64,000 bases of DNA from Neokomagataea tanensis (GCF_006542335.1 NZ_CP032485.1:1746501-1810500), one strand, 5' to 3'; counted from the first letter of the stretch, positions 1-10,847 are shown. Notes: a model not told the origin generated them from the letters alone. Numbers and translations are program-made.

Positions 1-243
1 GCCGACATCAGGTGTTAATTGTATGGGCGTTGTGAGCCCAAGGCCACGGGTTAGGGGGGCTGATGCCAACTCACTAAACTGGCCGGGAATTGATCTTAAC
101 GTTCCACCCATTAGCAATTGCGCGCTGGAGAGTGGGGGTGTCGCCGCATGTAAGAGTTTTGGACTGCAAGCAAGCCCTGTGAGGGCGGATGCAATCAAGC
201 TGCGGCGTGAGAGCGCTTTATGGCCCAAATGATGCGTCAGCAT
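1..243 (-). CDS. N-terminal part of an exported protein (runs off the left edge)
   Basis: An open frame on the minus strand starts with ATG at 243 and continues without a stop to the window edge (81 codons). It begins 23 bp after the hemF stop on the same strand, so the two may be co-transcribed. The first 32 residues look like an export signal: a basic patch with SRRSL (a weak twin-arginine-like motif), then a hydrophobic stretch (LIASALTGLA) and an Ala-rich probable cleavage site (LLHAA). The mature part seen so far is too short to assign a family. I see no strong ribosome-binding site. The competing plus-strand frame at 23-232 has no comparable features. Confidence 0.5.
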   Translation of the reverse strand, partial: MLTHHLGHKALSRRSLIASALTGLACSPKLLHAATPPLSSAQLLMGGTLRSIPGQFSELASAPLTRGLGLTTPIQLTPDVG

Positions 244-266
244 GTCTAACGATGCGGCGGGTTTTG

Positions 267-1184
267 TCACGGCCAGCGGACTTCCGGTGGCATGCTCATG
301 AGGATTGCTTCGGTGTTCCCGCCAGTTTTGAGGCCAAACAGGGTTCCGCGGTCGTGTAGCAGATTGAATTCTACATAGCGGCCACGGCGGATAAGCTGTG
401 CCTCGCGGTCTTCTTCTGACCAGCGGGTATTCATGCGGCGCCGTACAAGGGCGGGATAAGCGTCGTGAAAAGCCATCCCCACATCTTGGGTGAAGCGAAA
501 GTCTGCGTCCAGATTATTTGTATTGTGCTGGTCGTAGAAAATACCGCCTAAACCGCGTGGTTCATCGCGATGGGGGAGGTGGAAGTAACGATCACACCAT
601 TCTTTAAAGCGCGGGTAGTATTCCGGGTCGTGCTTATCGCACGCAGCTTGGAACATCTCATGGAAGTAATCTGCATCACTTCGTGCTTCTGCACTTTGCG
701 GGAACATGGGCGTAATATCGCCACCACCGCCAAACCAGCCTTTTGTTGTGACAATCATGCGGGTGTTGAAATGTGCAGCACTGACATGTGGGTTGCAGGG
801 GTGTGCTACTAGTGAAATGCCAGTGGCAAAAAAGCGTGGATCTTCTGCTGCGCCGGGAATGTTTTTCCGGAACTCGGGGGAGAACTCACCCCAGACCGTT
901 GAGACATTCACACCGACTTTTTCAAAAACGCGGCCGCGCATGACAGACATAACGCCGCCGCCGCCGTCTTCACGCGTCCATGCTGTGCGGGTGAAGCGTC
1001 CTGGTGTGTGAGCGTCTTTGAGGACTTGGGTGTTGCCTGCCAAGGCTTCGTCTTCGATGGTTTCAAAGGCGGTGCAGATACGGTCTCGTAGTGTTTCGAA
1101 CCATGTGCGGGCAGTTTGCTTAAGGGCGTCATGTGGGACACCGGCGCGCTGTATTTGGCTGAAATCGGCGGTAATCTGATCCAT
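267..1184 (-). CDS. hemF: Oxygen-dependent coproporphyrinogen-III oxidase
   Basis: HemF oxidatively decarboxylates coproporphyrinogen III to protoporphyrinogen IX in heme synthesis, using O2, in the cytoplasm. The 305-residue protein carries the characteristic segments of the family: [32 protein letters not shown] and the C-terminal [16 protein letters not shown]. Length matches the usual ~300 residues. The frame is open for 64 further codons upstream, but the start was placed at the ATG at 1184 because the homologous region begins there and a GGGA-type ribosome-binding site (ggatagggaaac) precedes it. It stands alone as a heme gene in this window. Confidence 0.95.
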   Translation of the reverse strand: MDQITADFSQIQRAGVPHDALKQTARTWFETLRDRICTAFETIEDEALAGNTQVLKDAHTPGRFTRTAWTREDGGGGVMSVMRGRVFEKVGVNVSTVWGEFSPEFRKNIPGAAEDPRFFATGISLVAHPCNPHVSAAHFNTRMIVTTKGWFGGGGDITPMFPQSAEARSDADYFHEMFQAACDKHDPEYYPRFKEWCDRYFHLPHRDEPRGLGGIFYDQHNTNNLDADFRFTQDVGMAFHDAYPALVRRRMNTRWSEEDREAQLIRRGRYVEFNLLHDRGTLFGLKTGGNTEAILMSMPPEVRWP

Positions 1185-1441
1185 ATTCTGTTTCCCTATC
1201 CCGTGGGATGACATGGCCTTGACCCGAGACGTCCTAGCAGAATGAACGGGCGACGAATAGCGTGCGCTTTGCCGGTTGATGCAGTGAGTGTATGCTCTGT
1301 CTACGGCAAAAGCATGGCGCTGGTAATGCCAACATGCTGTTAACTCTCTTATCGGTGCTTGATGAAGATCAATCAAGGGTTGCGGAAAGATTGATGTCGT
1401 GGTCCTGAGCGATAAGAAGACTATGTTTGAAGGAATAAGGG

Positions 1442-2320
1442 ATGTCTGAAGTCCAGCCGGTAATCGGCGTTATTGGTGGTTCGGGTCTGTACGATATCGA
1501 CGGATTGGAAAACAAAGAATGGCGCCGCGTTGAAAGCCCATGGGGTGAGACGTCGGATGAGTTGCTGTTTGGTACACTTGATGGTGTGCAGTGCGTTTTT
1601 CTGCCGCGTCACGGTAGGGGGCACCCTATCCCGCCGTCTCGCCTGAATTTTCGTGCGAATATTGACGCCTTAAAGCGCGCAGGCGTGACCGATATTTTGT
1701 CACTCTCAGCAGTCGGGTCTTTGAAAGAGGAGTTGGCGCCGGGACGTTTCGTGTTGGTTGATCAGTTTATTGATCGTAGCTTTGCACGCGAGAAGAGCTT
1801 TTTCGAGACTGGCTGTGTTGCACATGTAGGCATGGCTGATCCCGTGTCGCACCGCTTGCTTGATGCGCTGGAGAAGGCTGCAACAGATCTTGCCATTCCT
1901 GTGACACGGGGCGGGACTTACATTGTCATGGAAGGTCCGCAATTCTCTACGCGTGCTGAGAGTGAGTTGTACCGCTCTTGGGGTTGTTCGGTCGTTGGTA
2001 TGACGAATATGCCGGAAGCGAAGCTGGCGCGTGAAGCAGAGATGAATTACGCGACGGTTGCAATGGTGACCGACTTTGATTGCTGGCACGATGACCATGA
2101 CAGCGTCACTGTTGAAGCTGTTGTAAAAGTTATGCAGGGTAATGCGACAAATGCGCGCCGCTTGGTCAAAGCGGTTATTCCTGAATTGGGCAAAGCCCGT
2201 CCGGTCGATATGACGGCTGAGCGTGCGCTTGATTTTGCTCTCATCACGGCACCTGAAAAGCGGGACCCTGAGTTGGTGGCAAAACTGGACGCTGTCGCTG
2301 GGCGAGTGCTTAAAAAGTAA
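1442..2320 (+). CDS. mtnP: S-methyl-5'-thioadenosine phosphorylase
   Basis: This enzyme cleaves methylthioadenosine with phosphate to adenine and 5-methylthioribose-1-phosphate, the entry to methionine salvage. The 292-residue protein has the phosphate-binding start ([12 protein letters not shown]), the [11 protein letters not shown] segment and the purine-binding region ([15 protein letters not shown], then [17 protein letters not shown]) of the MTAP subfamily of PNP/UDP phosphorylases. The start is supported by AAGGAATAAGGG just upstream of the ATG. It is convergent with the SDR gene, with a hairpin between them. No other methionine-salvage gene is present in the window. Confidence 0.93.
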   Translation: MSEVQPVIGVIGGSGLYDIDGLENKEWRRVESPWGETSDELLFGTLDGVQCVFLPRHGRGHPIPPSRLNFRANIDALKRAGVTDILSLSAVGSLKEELAPGRFVLVDQFIDRSFAREKSFFETGCVAHVGMADPVSHRLLDALEKAATDLAIPVTRGGTYIVMEGPQFSTRAESELYRSWGCSVVGMTNMPEAKLAREAEMNYATVAMVTDFDCWHDDHDSVTVEAVVKVMQGNATNARRLVKAVIPELGKARPVDMTAERALDFALITAPEKRDPELVAKLDAVAGRVLKK

Positions 2321-2326
2321 TACGAA

Positions 2327-2355
2327 TATTGGGGCAGTTAAGCACTGCCCCAATA
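2327..2355. terminator. Bidirectional hairpin between mtnP and the SDR gene
   Basis: A perfect 10-bp inverted repeat (ATTGGGGCAG / CTGCCCCAAT) with a 7-nt loop sits between two convergent genes. There is no long T-tract, but the position suits a shared terminator. Confidence 0.7.
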
Positions 2356-2367
2356 CGATGTGGAATT

Positions 2368-3108
2368 TTAGAACTCTTGCTTTGTCGGGCGTAAAACAAT
2401 TTCGTTAATGTCAACGTCGTCAGGCTGAGCAATAGCGTAAGCGATGGCACGCGCTACTGAGTCTGACGGAATAGCGACTTGGTAGAAAGCCTCAACGTTT
2501 TTACGGCTTTCGGCGTCGCCGCTGCCCGCTTTGAGTTCGGAATCGATTGCGCCGGGTTCAATCGATGTGACGCGGAAAGCGCCGCCGGATTCTTGACGAA
2601 GACCATCACTGATGGCCCGGACCGCATATTTGGTGCCTGAATAAACCGTGCCGCCTGGTGCGAACACCTTAATGCCCGCGACGGAGGATAGGTTGATGAT
2701 GTGGCCGCTCTGTTGCTTGGTGAAGATCGGCAATGCTGCCGCAATGCCGTACAGAACGCCCTTGATATTGATGTCAATCATACGGTCCCACTCGTCGACC
2801 AAGACGTTGGTCATGGGAGCGATGGCCATGAGGCCTGCGTTGTTGATAATGACGTCAAGTTTTCCGAAATCTGCGACGACGCCGTCGACCGTTGTTTGAA
2901 CCGCCTCGCGGCTTGTAACGTCCAATGTGTAAGCGCGCGCCTCAAAACCTTTTCCAGTCAGGTCACTGACGATAGCGTCAAGCTTGTCGCGGCGGCGTGC
3001 GGCGAGGGCAACACGTGCGCCGAGCTGGGCGAGGTGGCGGGCTGTCGCTTCGCCAAGGCCGCTGCTGCCGCCAGTGATGAGCACAACTTTTCCGGCAATA
3101 TTATCCAT
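2368..3108 (-). CDS. Short-chain dehydrogenase/reductase (SDR), classical type
   Basis: A 246-residue NAD(P)-dependent oxidoreductase of unknown substrate. Visible landmarks are the cofactor motif near the N terminus (TGGSSGLGEATA; TGxxxGxG), the NNAG motif (IINNAGLMA), the catalytic Ser in NLSSVAG, the YxxxK pair in VYSGTKYAV and the PG segment (SIEPGAID). The start at 3108 (MDNIAGKVV) was preferred over an upstream in-frame Met because it is the normal SDR N terminus. It resembles the YdfG-like SDR enzymes often annotated as NADP-dependent serine/3-hydroxy acid dehydrogenases, but the substrate cannot be read from sequence. Confidence 0.88.
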   Translation of the reverse strand: MDNIAGKVVLITGGSSGLGEATARHLAQLGARVALAARRRDKLDAIVSDLTGKGFEARAYTLDVTSREAVQTTVDGVVADFGKLDVIINNAGLMAIAPMTNVLVDEWDRMIDINIKGVLYGIAAALPIFTKQQSGHIINLSSVAGIKVFAPGGTVYSGTKYAVRAISDGLRQESGGAFRVTSIEPGAIDSELKAGSGDAESRKNVEAFYQVAIPSDSVARAIAYAIAQPDDVDINEIVLRPTKQEF

Positions 3109-3215
3109 GGTGAGTACGCTCTTTCTGGTAAAGATAGTGAATGCTTCCGCTGCACAGATGGTGTTTGCTATGCAAGCTTGCAAGTTGAACGCATTAGCTA
3201 AATTGGATTGGCGCG

Positions 3216-3410
3216 ATGAATAATGTGGTTAATTTGCGCAGGGAGCGCAAAAAGCGCTTACGTGAAGAAGATGTGAAAAAAGCAGAGCAAAATCGTATAT
3301 TTCACGGTAGAACTTTGAGCGAAAAACGCCTGTCTTCCTTAGAAAAAGAGCGCTTCGAAAAAATTCTGGACGGGAAAAAGCGCAATGACTCCGAGAGTGA
3401 CGCACCTTGA
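3216..3410 (+). CDS. DUF4169 family small basic protein
   Basis: A 64-residue, highly charged protein (VVNLRRERKKRLREE..., then FHGRTLSEKRLSSLEKERFE) matching the layout of DUF4169, a small alphaproteobacterial family with no known function. It is divergent from the SDR gene and lies immediately upstream of groES; its stop codon overlaps the -35 element of the groESL promoter. It is predicted to be mostly helical and soluble. Confidence 0.75.
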   Translation: MNNVVNLRRERKKRLREEDVKKAEQNRIFHGRTLSEKRLSSLEKERFEKILDGKKRNDSESDAP

Positions 3411-3435
3411 CTTTTTAGGGGGTGAGAACTACTTG
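3407..3435 (+). promoter_or_regulatory. Candidate sigma-70 promoter of groESL
   Basis: TTGACT at 3407-3412 and TACTTG at 3430-3435 are spaced by 17 bp and lie directly before the CIRCE element, so transcription would start within or just before CIRCE. This is the usual arrangement for HrcA-repressed groESL. Confidence 0.55.
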
Positions 3436-3436
3436 T

Positions 3437-3463
3437 TTGGCACTCCTTTAAAGGGAGTGCTAA
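3437..3463 (+). promoter_or_regulatory. CIRCE operator (HrcA binding site) of groESL
   Basis: TTGGCACTC, nine spacer bases (CTTTAAAGG), then GAGTGCTAA. The consensus is TTAGCACTC-N9-GAGTGCTAA, so only one base differs. It lies 75 bp upstream of the groES ATG and implies repression by HrcA; hrcA itself is not in the window. Confidence 0.95.
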
Positions 3464-3538
3464 CGGCGCTGCTATTATTGAGCGCTTAACCTGTCACGTC
3501 GCTTCTTTTTTAGGGCGTGGCTTAAACTGGAGAGATCC

Positions 3539-3829
3539 ATGACGACATTTCGTCCCCTGCACGACCGTGTTGTGGTTCGTCGCCTGACCAGCGCAGAAAA
3601 GACTGTTGGCGGCATCATCATCCCAGACACAGCACAAGACAAGCCGACCGAAGGTGAAGTTATTTCTGTTGGTCCGGGTGCGCGCAATGAGCAAGGCCAG
3701 ATCGTTGCTCTTGACGTTAAGGCTGGCGACAAGGTTCTGTTCGGCAAGTGGTCCGGCACAGAGGTTAAGATCAACGGCGAAGACCTGCTGATCATGAAAG
3801 AAAGCGACATCATGGGTGTGATCGGCTGA
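3539..3829 (+). CDS. groES: Co-chaperonin GroES (Cpn10)
   Basis: The 96-residue lid protein of the GroEL chaperonin. It shows the family signature ([11 protein letters not shown] at the N terminus), a mobile loop ([11 protein letters not shown]) and the C-terminal [19 protein letters not shown]-type ribosome-binding site precedes the ATG. It is followed by groEL 51 bp later in the same operon, downstream of CIRCE. Confidence 0.98.
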   Translation: MTTFRPLHDRVVVRRLTSAEKTVGGIIIPDTAQDKPTEGEVISVGPGARNEQGQIVALDVKAGDKVLFGKWSGTEVKINGEDLLIMKESDIMGVIG

Positions 3830-3853
3830 TTGCCGTCCCCGTTCCTTTCTTAA

Positions 3854-5518
<1,665 letters not shown>

Positions 5519-5572
5519 TCCATTAGCTTCTGGCTCCCTTTGTGCGGAGCCAAGCCATTTAAGATGTTTGCG

Positions 5573-5611
5573 AAACCGCTCCATGGGCTTCCCATGGGGC
5601 GGTTTTGTTTT
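5573..5611 (+). terminator. Rho-independent terminator of groESL
   Basis: A GC-rich stem (AAACCGCTCCATGGG paired with CCCATGGGGCGGTTT, 3-nt loop) is followed by TTTTGTTTT. A smaller hairpin (GGCTCC / GGAGCC) lies just upstream at 5532-5551. Confidence 0.85.
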
Positions 5612-5623
5612 GTGGGGTGTGCT

Positions 5624-5977
5624 GTGAATTATCAGTTTTTTCTAAAAGCGGTGGTTTCTGGCTTGTTGATCGCTGGAGCCTCTGGTTTGGCAAAGCGTTA
5701 TCCCGGGATCGGCGCGATGGTAGCTTCTCTGCCGCTGGTGTCAGTTATGGGTATGATCTGGCTGTGGTTGGAAAAGCCTGATCCAGAAAATATGGCGGCC
5801 CATGCCAGCGCGACGTTCTGGTACGTTATTCCATCGCTACCGATGTTTTTATTGGTACCGCTTTTGCTGCGTTCAGGCGTAGGTTTTTGGCTGTCGCTAC
5901 TCTTGGGATGTGTGTTGACTGTTGTGCTTTACACGGGGGTGACATGGTTGGGGCCGCGCTTTGGTTTGCGGCTCTGA
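5624..5977 (+). CDS. DUF3147 family inner-membrane protein
   Basis: A 117-residue protein made almost entirely of four hydrophobic segments (for example FFLKAVVSGLLIAGASGLA, MVASLPLVSVMGMIWLWL and FLLVPLLLRSGVGFWLSLLL), matching the small DUF3147 membrane family of unknown function. The start is a GTG at 5624 (VNYQFFLKAV); the frame is open further upstream but that part overlaps the groESL terminator and is not hydrophobic. It has its own transcription unit or low read-through from groEL. Confidence 0.72.
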   Translation: MNYQFFLKAVVSGLLIAGASGLAKRYPGIGAMVASLPLVSVMGMIWLWLEKPDPENMAAHASATFWYVIPSLPMFLLVPLLLRSGVGFWLSLLLGCVLTVVLYTGVTWLGPRFGLRL

Positions 5978-6297
5978 AATGTCTCTAGAAGTGTTTGGAT
6001 TTGAATGAGACAATCGATGGTTATTTTTTCAGAATGTTAAGCCGCACTGACCGGATCATGTGAGCGATTGCGCGATCTGTAGTGTTTCAGGTGGTTGGGA
6101 GCTGTGAAATACCTCCGTATTGCTTGTTGAATGTAATTTTCGACAATCGAGACATTGTGCCTCGCAGTGGTATTTAATGCGAGCTGTGTATTTTTGAGAT
6201 TATAAAGTCTATTTTATAATATCTTATATATCATGATCAATATTTAACGTAAATTCTGATATTTTTAGTTTAATCATGCTGAGTATTGGAGGTGAAT
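5978..6297. other. AT-rich intergenic region
   Basis: About 320 bp without a convincing open frame, increasingly AT-rich towards the downstream gene. I see no RNA gene in it. It presumably holds the promoter of the gene at 6298. Confidence 0.5.
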
Positions 6298-7194
6298 ATG
6301 TTCCTAAAATCTCGCATGATTAAGTTAATGTTTGTGTTGTGGTGGGTTGCCCCGCTTGCATCATGGGCAGATACGCAGGAAAATATTATTGTGCATGGTA
6401 TTCGTGAGTCAGCTATTTATCACAATGTAGAAAAAGAAATTCTTATCAATAAAATAGGTCACGTTCCGAAATGGAATAAAAGAGTATGCGTCGAGATATT
6501 TGGTTTGAATGATGAATTTAAGCAAATCTTGTTAAAGAAGTTAAAAACTGTGGGACAAAATATCTCCTTAACGGTGGATAGCGAATGCCGCGTTAGTAAT
6601 ATTTTCGTTCTTTTTACAAATACATCGGATGATGTGGCGAAAAAGATAGAAGATGCTAATCCGGAATTGTTTGCTGGTTTGGACGCTGAGCCGGAATTTA
6701 GAGATACTCTGGATGCACCTACAAACGATGATCGGAAGGAGTTTCTCAAGAGCCGTGCTGTGCGATGGCTGATGTCCTCAACTTTCCGTAGTCATGATGA
6801 TATGCCGTCTATCACTTTTCCGGGCGCTGGCGGTATGCGGATTGTTCAGGAGGATGATGCATCGTTCCTGCACGATACCGCGCGAAGAGACTTTACCTTG
6901 TCGTTGATTGTTGTGGACATCGACCGCATCAAAGATGAGCCTTGGGGAATGCTGTCAGACTTTATCGCGCTTGTGGCATATACAGGGCCAAAATTGGCTT
7001 CGAATTATGATGATACGACGCTTTTGGGCGCAAATAACGGCTCTGTTTTACAGGGACCCACGGGATATATGACGCCTTACGATACGAGCTTACTAAAAGT
7101 GCTCTACGGCGTTGATGGCGCGATTGATGCGAAAGAGGCAGTTGGCATCATGGCGGATAAAGTCGTGACTGCACTGCGCCAGCAGTCGAAATAA
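6298..7194 (+). CDS. Secreted protein of unknown function
   Basis: A 298-residue protein with a clear Sec signal peptide: basic MFLKSRMIK, hydrophobic LMFVLWWVAPLA and SWA before DTQEN. The start at 6298 is fixed by a perfect GGAGGTG ribosome-binding site; the alternative TTG at 6286 lies inside that site. The mature part has no transmembrane segment and no motif I recognise. It loosely recalls uncharacterised exported proteins of sphingomonads and acetic acid bacteria with a conserved 'VDxxRI...GxLxDFIALVAY' stretch (here LSLIVVDIDRIKDE...SDFIALVAYTGP), but I cannot assign a function. The gene is AT-richer than its neighbours. It is monocistronic and convergent with dadA. Confidence 0.7.
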   Translation: MFLKSRMIKLMFVLWWVAPLASWADTQENIIVHGIRESAIYHNVEKEILINKIGHVPKWNKRVCVEIFGLNDEFKQILLKKLKTVGQNISLTVDSECRVSNIFVLFTNTSDDVAKKIEDANPELFAGLDAEPEFRDTLDAPTNDDRKEFLKSRAVRWLMSSTFRSHDDMPSITFPGAGGMRIVQEDDASFLHDTARRDFTLSLIVVDIDRIKDEPWGMLSDFIALVAYTGPKLASNYDDTTLLGANNGSVLQGPTGYMTPYDTSLLKVLYGVDGAIDAKEAVGIMADKVVTALRQQSK

Positions 7195-7195
7195 A

Positions 7196-7233
7196 TCCTG
7201 TGCTCACGGTACGAAAGTCCCGCAAGCACAGGA
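7196..7233. terminator. Bidirectional hairpin between convergent genes
   Basis: Inverted repeat TCCTGTGCT / AGCACAGGA with a 20-nt loop between the stops of the 6298 gene and dadA, followed on the plus strand by a T-rich stretch (ttgtttta). Confidence 0.6.
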
Positions 7234-7240
7234 GATTGTT

Positions 7241-8494
7241 TTAGCTGTAACGGTCTAAGGAGAGGTCGAGGGAGGGAATATCCGTCTGACGGCCTGTGAT
7301 TTGATCAGCGACGATCTTGCCCGAGCCTGCAGCCATGGTCCAGCCAAGTGTGCCGTGGCCGGTGTTGAGCCAGAGGTTCTTGAAGCGGGGAGCTGGGCCA
7401 ACAATCGGTGTGCCATCAGGAGTGCAAGGGCGCAAACCGGTCCAATATTGTGCAGAAGAGAGATCTCCGCCGCCATACATCTCGTTAAATGAAAGTTCGA
7501 GGGTTTCGCGTCTGTCAGGGCTAAGGCGGAGGCGGTAGCCTGTGAGTTCAGCCGTACCGCCGATGCGGATGCGGTCCCCTAAGCGCGTGATTGCGACTTT
7601 GTAGGTTTCGTCGTTGACGGTTGAGGTCGGTGCGCGGCTCTCGTCTGTAATAGGCATGGTCAAAGAGTAGCCTTTGACCGGATAAATAGGCAGGCGCAGC
7701 TCGAGTGGTTTCAGGAAGCGTGCTGAATAGCTGCCGAGAGCAAGGATGTAACGATCGGCGGTCAAGCGGCCTGCGCTCGTGCGAATACCGACGATTCTGT
7801 CATCAGCAGCATCAAATGCTTCAATGCGCGTTGAGAGGCGGAATTTGACGCCTTTTTCGACGGCCATAGCAGCGAGGCGGCGTGTGAAAAGGTGGGCATC
7901 GCCTGTTTGGTCGCCGGGAAGGTAAAGGCCGCCTTGTAAGCGTTTCCGTGCGTGTGCAAGCCCGGGCTCACGCGCGATGATTTCGTCAACATTAAGCAGC
8001 TTATGGTCAATGCCGCTTTCTGCCAAAAGGCGCATGTCTTCTGCAGCGTGTTCGACCTGTGCTGACGTGCGGAAGAGTTGGATGAGGCCTTTTTGTTCAC
8101 CGTCATAGGTGATGCCGGTGCTTGCCCGCAGGCTGTCCATTTGGTCCCGCGCGTATTCTGCGATGCGTAGCATCCGGCCTTTGTTAATGTCGTAGGCTTT
8201 TTCTGTGCAATTGCTGAGCAGTTCACCCATAAAGCGGAACATATCTACGTCGAAGCGCGGACGAACTACTAATGGGCTGTGTTTGCTCATCATCCATTTG
8301 GCGGCTTTGAGCGGAAGGCCAGGCATTGCCCATGGTGTGGAATAGCCAGGCGAGATTTGTCCAGCATTAGCGAAAGAGGTTTCCAAGCCCACGCCCGGTT
8401 GACGGTCGACGACTTCGACCTCGTGCCCTTCTTGAGCAAGGTACCAAGCGGTGGTGACGCCAATAACGCCTGCGCCGAGGATGATAATCTTCAT
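7241..8494 (-). CDS. dadA: D-amino acid dehydrogenase
   Basis: A 417-residue FAD enzyme that oxidises D-amino acids to 2-oxo acids at the membrane, passing electrons to the quinone pool; in other bacteria it acts mainly on D-alanine. The dinucleotide-binding motif GAGVIG is at residues 7-12, followed by TTAWYLAQEGHEVEVVDR. The family segments ETSFANAGQISPGYSTPWAMPG (read as two pieces), PVKGYSLTMPI and the C-terminal LNTGHGTLGWTMAAGSGK are present. Length is typical (~415). No alanine racemase (dadX) is adjacent. An AGAGAGG ribosome-binding site precedes the start. Confidence 0.92.
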   Translation of the reverse strand: MKIIILGAGVIGVTTAWYLAQEGHEVEVVDRQPGVGLETSFANAGQISPGYSTPWAMPGLPLKAAKWMMSKHSPLVVRPRFDVDMFRFMGELLSNCTEKAYDINKGRMLRIAEYARDQMDSLRASTGITYDGEQKGLIQLFRTSAQVEHAAEDMRLLAESGIDHKLLNVDEIIAREPGLAHARKRLQGGLYLPGDQTGDAHLFTRRLAAMAVEKGVKFRLSTRIEAFDAADDRIVGIRTSAGRLTADRYILALGSYSARFLKPLELRLPIYPVKGYSLTMPITDESRAPTSTVNDETYKVAITRLGDRIRIGGTAELTGYRLRLSPDRRETLELSFNEMYGGGDLSSAQYWTGLRPCTPDGTPIVGPAPRFKNLWLNTGHGTLGWTMAAGSGKIVADQITGRQTDIPSLDLSLDRYS

Positions 8495-8662
8495 GTCTGC
8501 CTCTCTAATCGATCCGCAACCGAACCAAAATATGGGCCGGTTATAACGACTCGTTTTGATGGCGTGAAGATCAGCACCAAGAGATTATGTTGTCTAGCCC
8601 TTGTGTAAGTGGCGCTGATGTTAAGAGAGATGGCTGTTGGCAGTTTTAGGGCAGAGGTGAAA

Positions 8663-8689
8663 AGCGGCCGACGTTTTTAGTCGGCCGCT
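8663..8689 (-). terminator. Terminator of the FNR gene
   Basis: A perfect 10-bp stem (AGCGGCCGAC / GTCGGCCGCT, 7-nt loop) that, read on the minus strand, is followed by TTTT. It lies 20 bp beyond the stop of the FNR gene. Confidence 0.8.
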
Positions 8690-8708
8690 GGATGAAGCTG
8701 AGATGGCT

Positions 8709-9731
8709 TCAGCCCGGTGTGCCTTTGCTGGTCGAATATTCGAAGTGCAGGGCAGTATCTGGGTTCACGATTGGATGGATGGCGTGCGCGGCCATAGCAC
8801 CTTCAGAAAAGCCTTGAAGGATGAGCTTTAGCTTTCCGGGATAGTGAGCAATATCGCCTACGGCGAAAATTCCGGAGGTGCTGCTCTCCATAGAGGCAGG
8901 GTTTACTGGAATGGTGTTGCGCTGCGTATCAATACCCCACAATGCAACGGGTCCTAGGTCCGTAGACAGGCCGTAGAATGGGAGCAGTGTATCGGCTTCA
9001 ATTTTGCGGGTTTCGCCGGATAGCGCCGCGACTTCTACAGCGGAGAGATTACCGTTTTCGCCGTGGAGGGCATGAAGTTGGTATGGAACGACCTTTTCAA
9101 TTTTCCCAGCCGCTATCTGTGCTTCAATACGTGACAGGGTTTCTGGCGCGCCACGGAAACGGTCACGGCGGTGCAGGAGATAAATCTTCTCAGCGATCTC
9201 GGACAGAGAAAGCGCCCAGTCGAGCGCTGAGTCACCGCCGCCTGCAACGACGATGCGCTTGCCTGTGAAGTCAGCTCGCTTCTTCACGTAATACTGCACA
9301 GCACCGGTGCGCTCGTAAATTTCGAGGTCAGCCAGAGGGGGGCGGTTAGGGCCGAAAGCGCCTGCACCAGCAGCTACGATGACTGCTTTTGCGTGGATCG
9401 TGTCACCACGTCCGGTCGTTAGTGTGAAATCGCCGCGTGAGCCAGTAAGCGTTTCAACACGTGAGCCCAGAATGCGGGGGACATTGAAGGGAGCAATCTG
9501 CTGTTCGAGCGCGTCGATCAGTGCGCCACCTTCAATAGCTGGGTGGGCAGGAATATCGTAAATTGGTTTCTCAGGATAAAGGGCGGCACATTGGCCGCCG
9601 ACGCTATCAAGGGCGTCAATCAAAACGCTATTGAGTTTCAGCATGCCGCATTCAAACGCGGCGAACAGGGCTGTAGGCCCGGCGCCGACGATGGCGACGT
9701 CGGTATGGAGTGTTTGAGATGTTGTCGTCAT
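8709..9731 (-). CDS. Ferredoxin--NADP+ reductase, thioredoxin-reductase-like type
   Basis: A 340-residue flavoprotein that moves electrons between NADPH and ferredoxin or flavodoxin. It has the FAD-binding GAGPTALFAAFECG near the N terminus, an NADPH-binding GGGDSALDWALSL in the middle and the C-terminal GIFAVGDIAHYPGKLKLI. It lacks the CxxC redox pair of true thioredoxin reductases, which identifies the TrxR-like FNR group (YumC-like). The start at 9731 was chosen because GGAAG lies 6 bp before it; another in-frame Met is at 9743 and the frame is open to 9881. It is divergent from the glycosyltransferase, with 45 bp between them. A second, unrelated FNR (Fpr) is at 31345. Confidence 0.88.
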   Translation of the reverse strand: MTTTSQTLHTDVAIVGAGPTALFAAFECGMLKLNSVLIDALDSVGGQCAALYPEKPIYDIPAHPAIEGGALIDALEQQIAPFNVPRILGSRVETLTGSRGDFTLTTGRGDTIHAKAVIVAAGAGAFGPNRPPLADLEIYERTGAVQYYVKKRADFTGKRIVVAGGGDSALDWALSLSEIAEKIYLLHRRDRFRGAPETLSRIEAQIAAGKIEKVVPYQLHALHGENGNLSAVEVAALSGETRKIEADTLLPFYGLSTDLGPVALWGIDTQRNTIPVNPASMESSTSGIFAVGDIAHYPGKLKLILQGFSEGAMAAHAIHPIVNPDTALHFEYSTSKGTPG

Positions 9732-9776
9732 ATCTTCCGTCATAGGCGTTTTAAGCGTGATGGGGTAGATGGGTGT

Positions 9777-10841
9777 ATGCGTTGTGCTTTCGTAATTCAG
9801 CATATTAATGCTTTGGGTGGAACAGAGCGATCTGCCTGTGCCGTCATGAATGGTCTGGCCCGTAAGGGAAGTCGCGTTCACCTTGTAGAACTGGTGAGTC
9901 GTGGCCCTTCTACATACCCGCTTGATTCGTCTATTCCAGTTGAGTCTCTATTTGATCAACCGGTGAAAATTTTTAATTCATGGTTTCGTATCGTTAAGCG
10001 TTTATCTGATTATTTAAAGAAGTATAAAATAGACACGCTTATAGTTGTTGAATCAACACATGCGTTATATGGCGTGGCTGCGGCAAGGCTTGCTGGGGCG
10101 CGGTGCATTGTTTGGGAACATTTTAACTATACTGTGACGCTTGGTAGGCGTAAGCGCGTTTGGGGACGTGCTGTGGCCGCAAAATGGGCCGCAGATGTGG
10201 TGGTTCTTACGTCGGAAGATGCAGAGCTCTGGCGGCATCGAGCCAAGCCGCGCGCGCAAATTACCGTGATACCCAATATGGCGCCGCCGGTTGTAGCGCG
10301 TGCTTATGACACGTCATCGCGTTTGATATTAACCGCTGGCCGCCTGACAGAGCAGAAGGGGTATGACCTGCTGCTGAAAGCTTGGGCTTTGGTTGTGAAA
10401 GAGCAGGATGTTTCAGGGTGGTCGTTGTTAATTCGGGGGGATGGTCCTGACCGCGACTCTTTGCAAGAGCGGGCATCTGATTTGCCAATGGTTTCCCTGC
10501 AACCAGCGACAGAGGGAATTGCGCGGGACTATGCGCGTGCGGCCATCTATGTGTGTTCTTCACGGTATGAAGGGTTACCCATGGTTCTGCTTGAAGCTGC
10601 GTCTGAGGGTATTCCCGTCATTTCCTATGATTGCACGACTGGACCGGCAGAAATTATTGAGCATGGAGTATCTGGTATTCTTGTGCCGCCCGAAAATGTC
10701 ACTCTTCTGGCTGAGGGTTTGCTTTCGTTAATCCGAAGCGAGGCAGTGCGTTTGAGTATGGCGAAGAACATTAAAAAGAGAGCAGAAGCGTTCCAGGAAG
10801 GGCCGGTAATTGAACGCTGGTTATCTTTGTTAGCGCATTAG
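9777..10841 (+). CDS. GT4-type glycosyltransferase
   Basis: A 354-residue GT-B fold glycosyltransferase. The N-terminal domain begins CAFVIQHINALGGTERSA, the usual acceptor-domain start with a GG-T loop. The C-terminal donor domain shows the family-4 signatures LTAGRLTEQKGYDLLLKAW and SRYEGLPMVLLEAASEGIPVI (the EGLPMVLLEA E-x7-E region), then YDCTTGPAEIIEHGVSGILV. It resembles AmsD-like galactosyl/glucosyltransferases of exopolysaccharide pathways, but the substrate is unknown and no other polysaccharide gene is adjacent. The start is the ATG at 9777, giving a normal GT4 N terminus; the open frame further upstream overlaps the FNR gene on the other strand. Confidence 0.88.
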   Translation: MRCAFVIQHINALGGTERSACAVMNGLARKGSRVHLVELVSRGPSTYPLDSSIPVESLFDQPVKIFNSWFRIVKRLSDYLKKYKIDTLIVVESTHALYGVAAARLAGARCIVWEHFNYTVTLGRRKRVWGRAVAAKWAADVVVLTSEDAELWRHRAKPRAQITVIPNMAPPVVARAYDTSSRLILTAGRLTEQKGYDLLLKAWALVVKEQDVSGWSLLIRGDGPDRDSLQERASDLPMVSLQPATEGIARDYARAAIYVCSSRYEGLPMVLLEAASEGIPVISYDCTTGPAEIIEHGVSGILVPPENVTLLAEGLLSLIRSEAVRLSMAKNIKKRAEAFQEGPVIERWLSLLAH

Positions 10842-10847
10842 TTGGAT

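Noticed and set aside
23..232. Plus-strand open frame of 69 codons at the left edge
   Set aside because: The opposite strand carries an open frame to the edge with a convincing signal peptide directly behind hemF; the plus-strand frame has no domain or ribosome-binding site.
2701..3201. Plus-strand open frame of 166 codons opposite the SDR gene
   Set aside because: It is a shadow of the SDR gene, whose motifs are all in the minus-strand frame.
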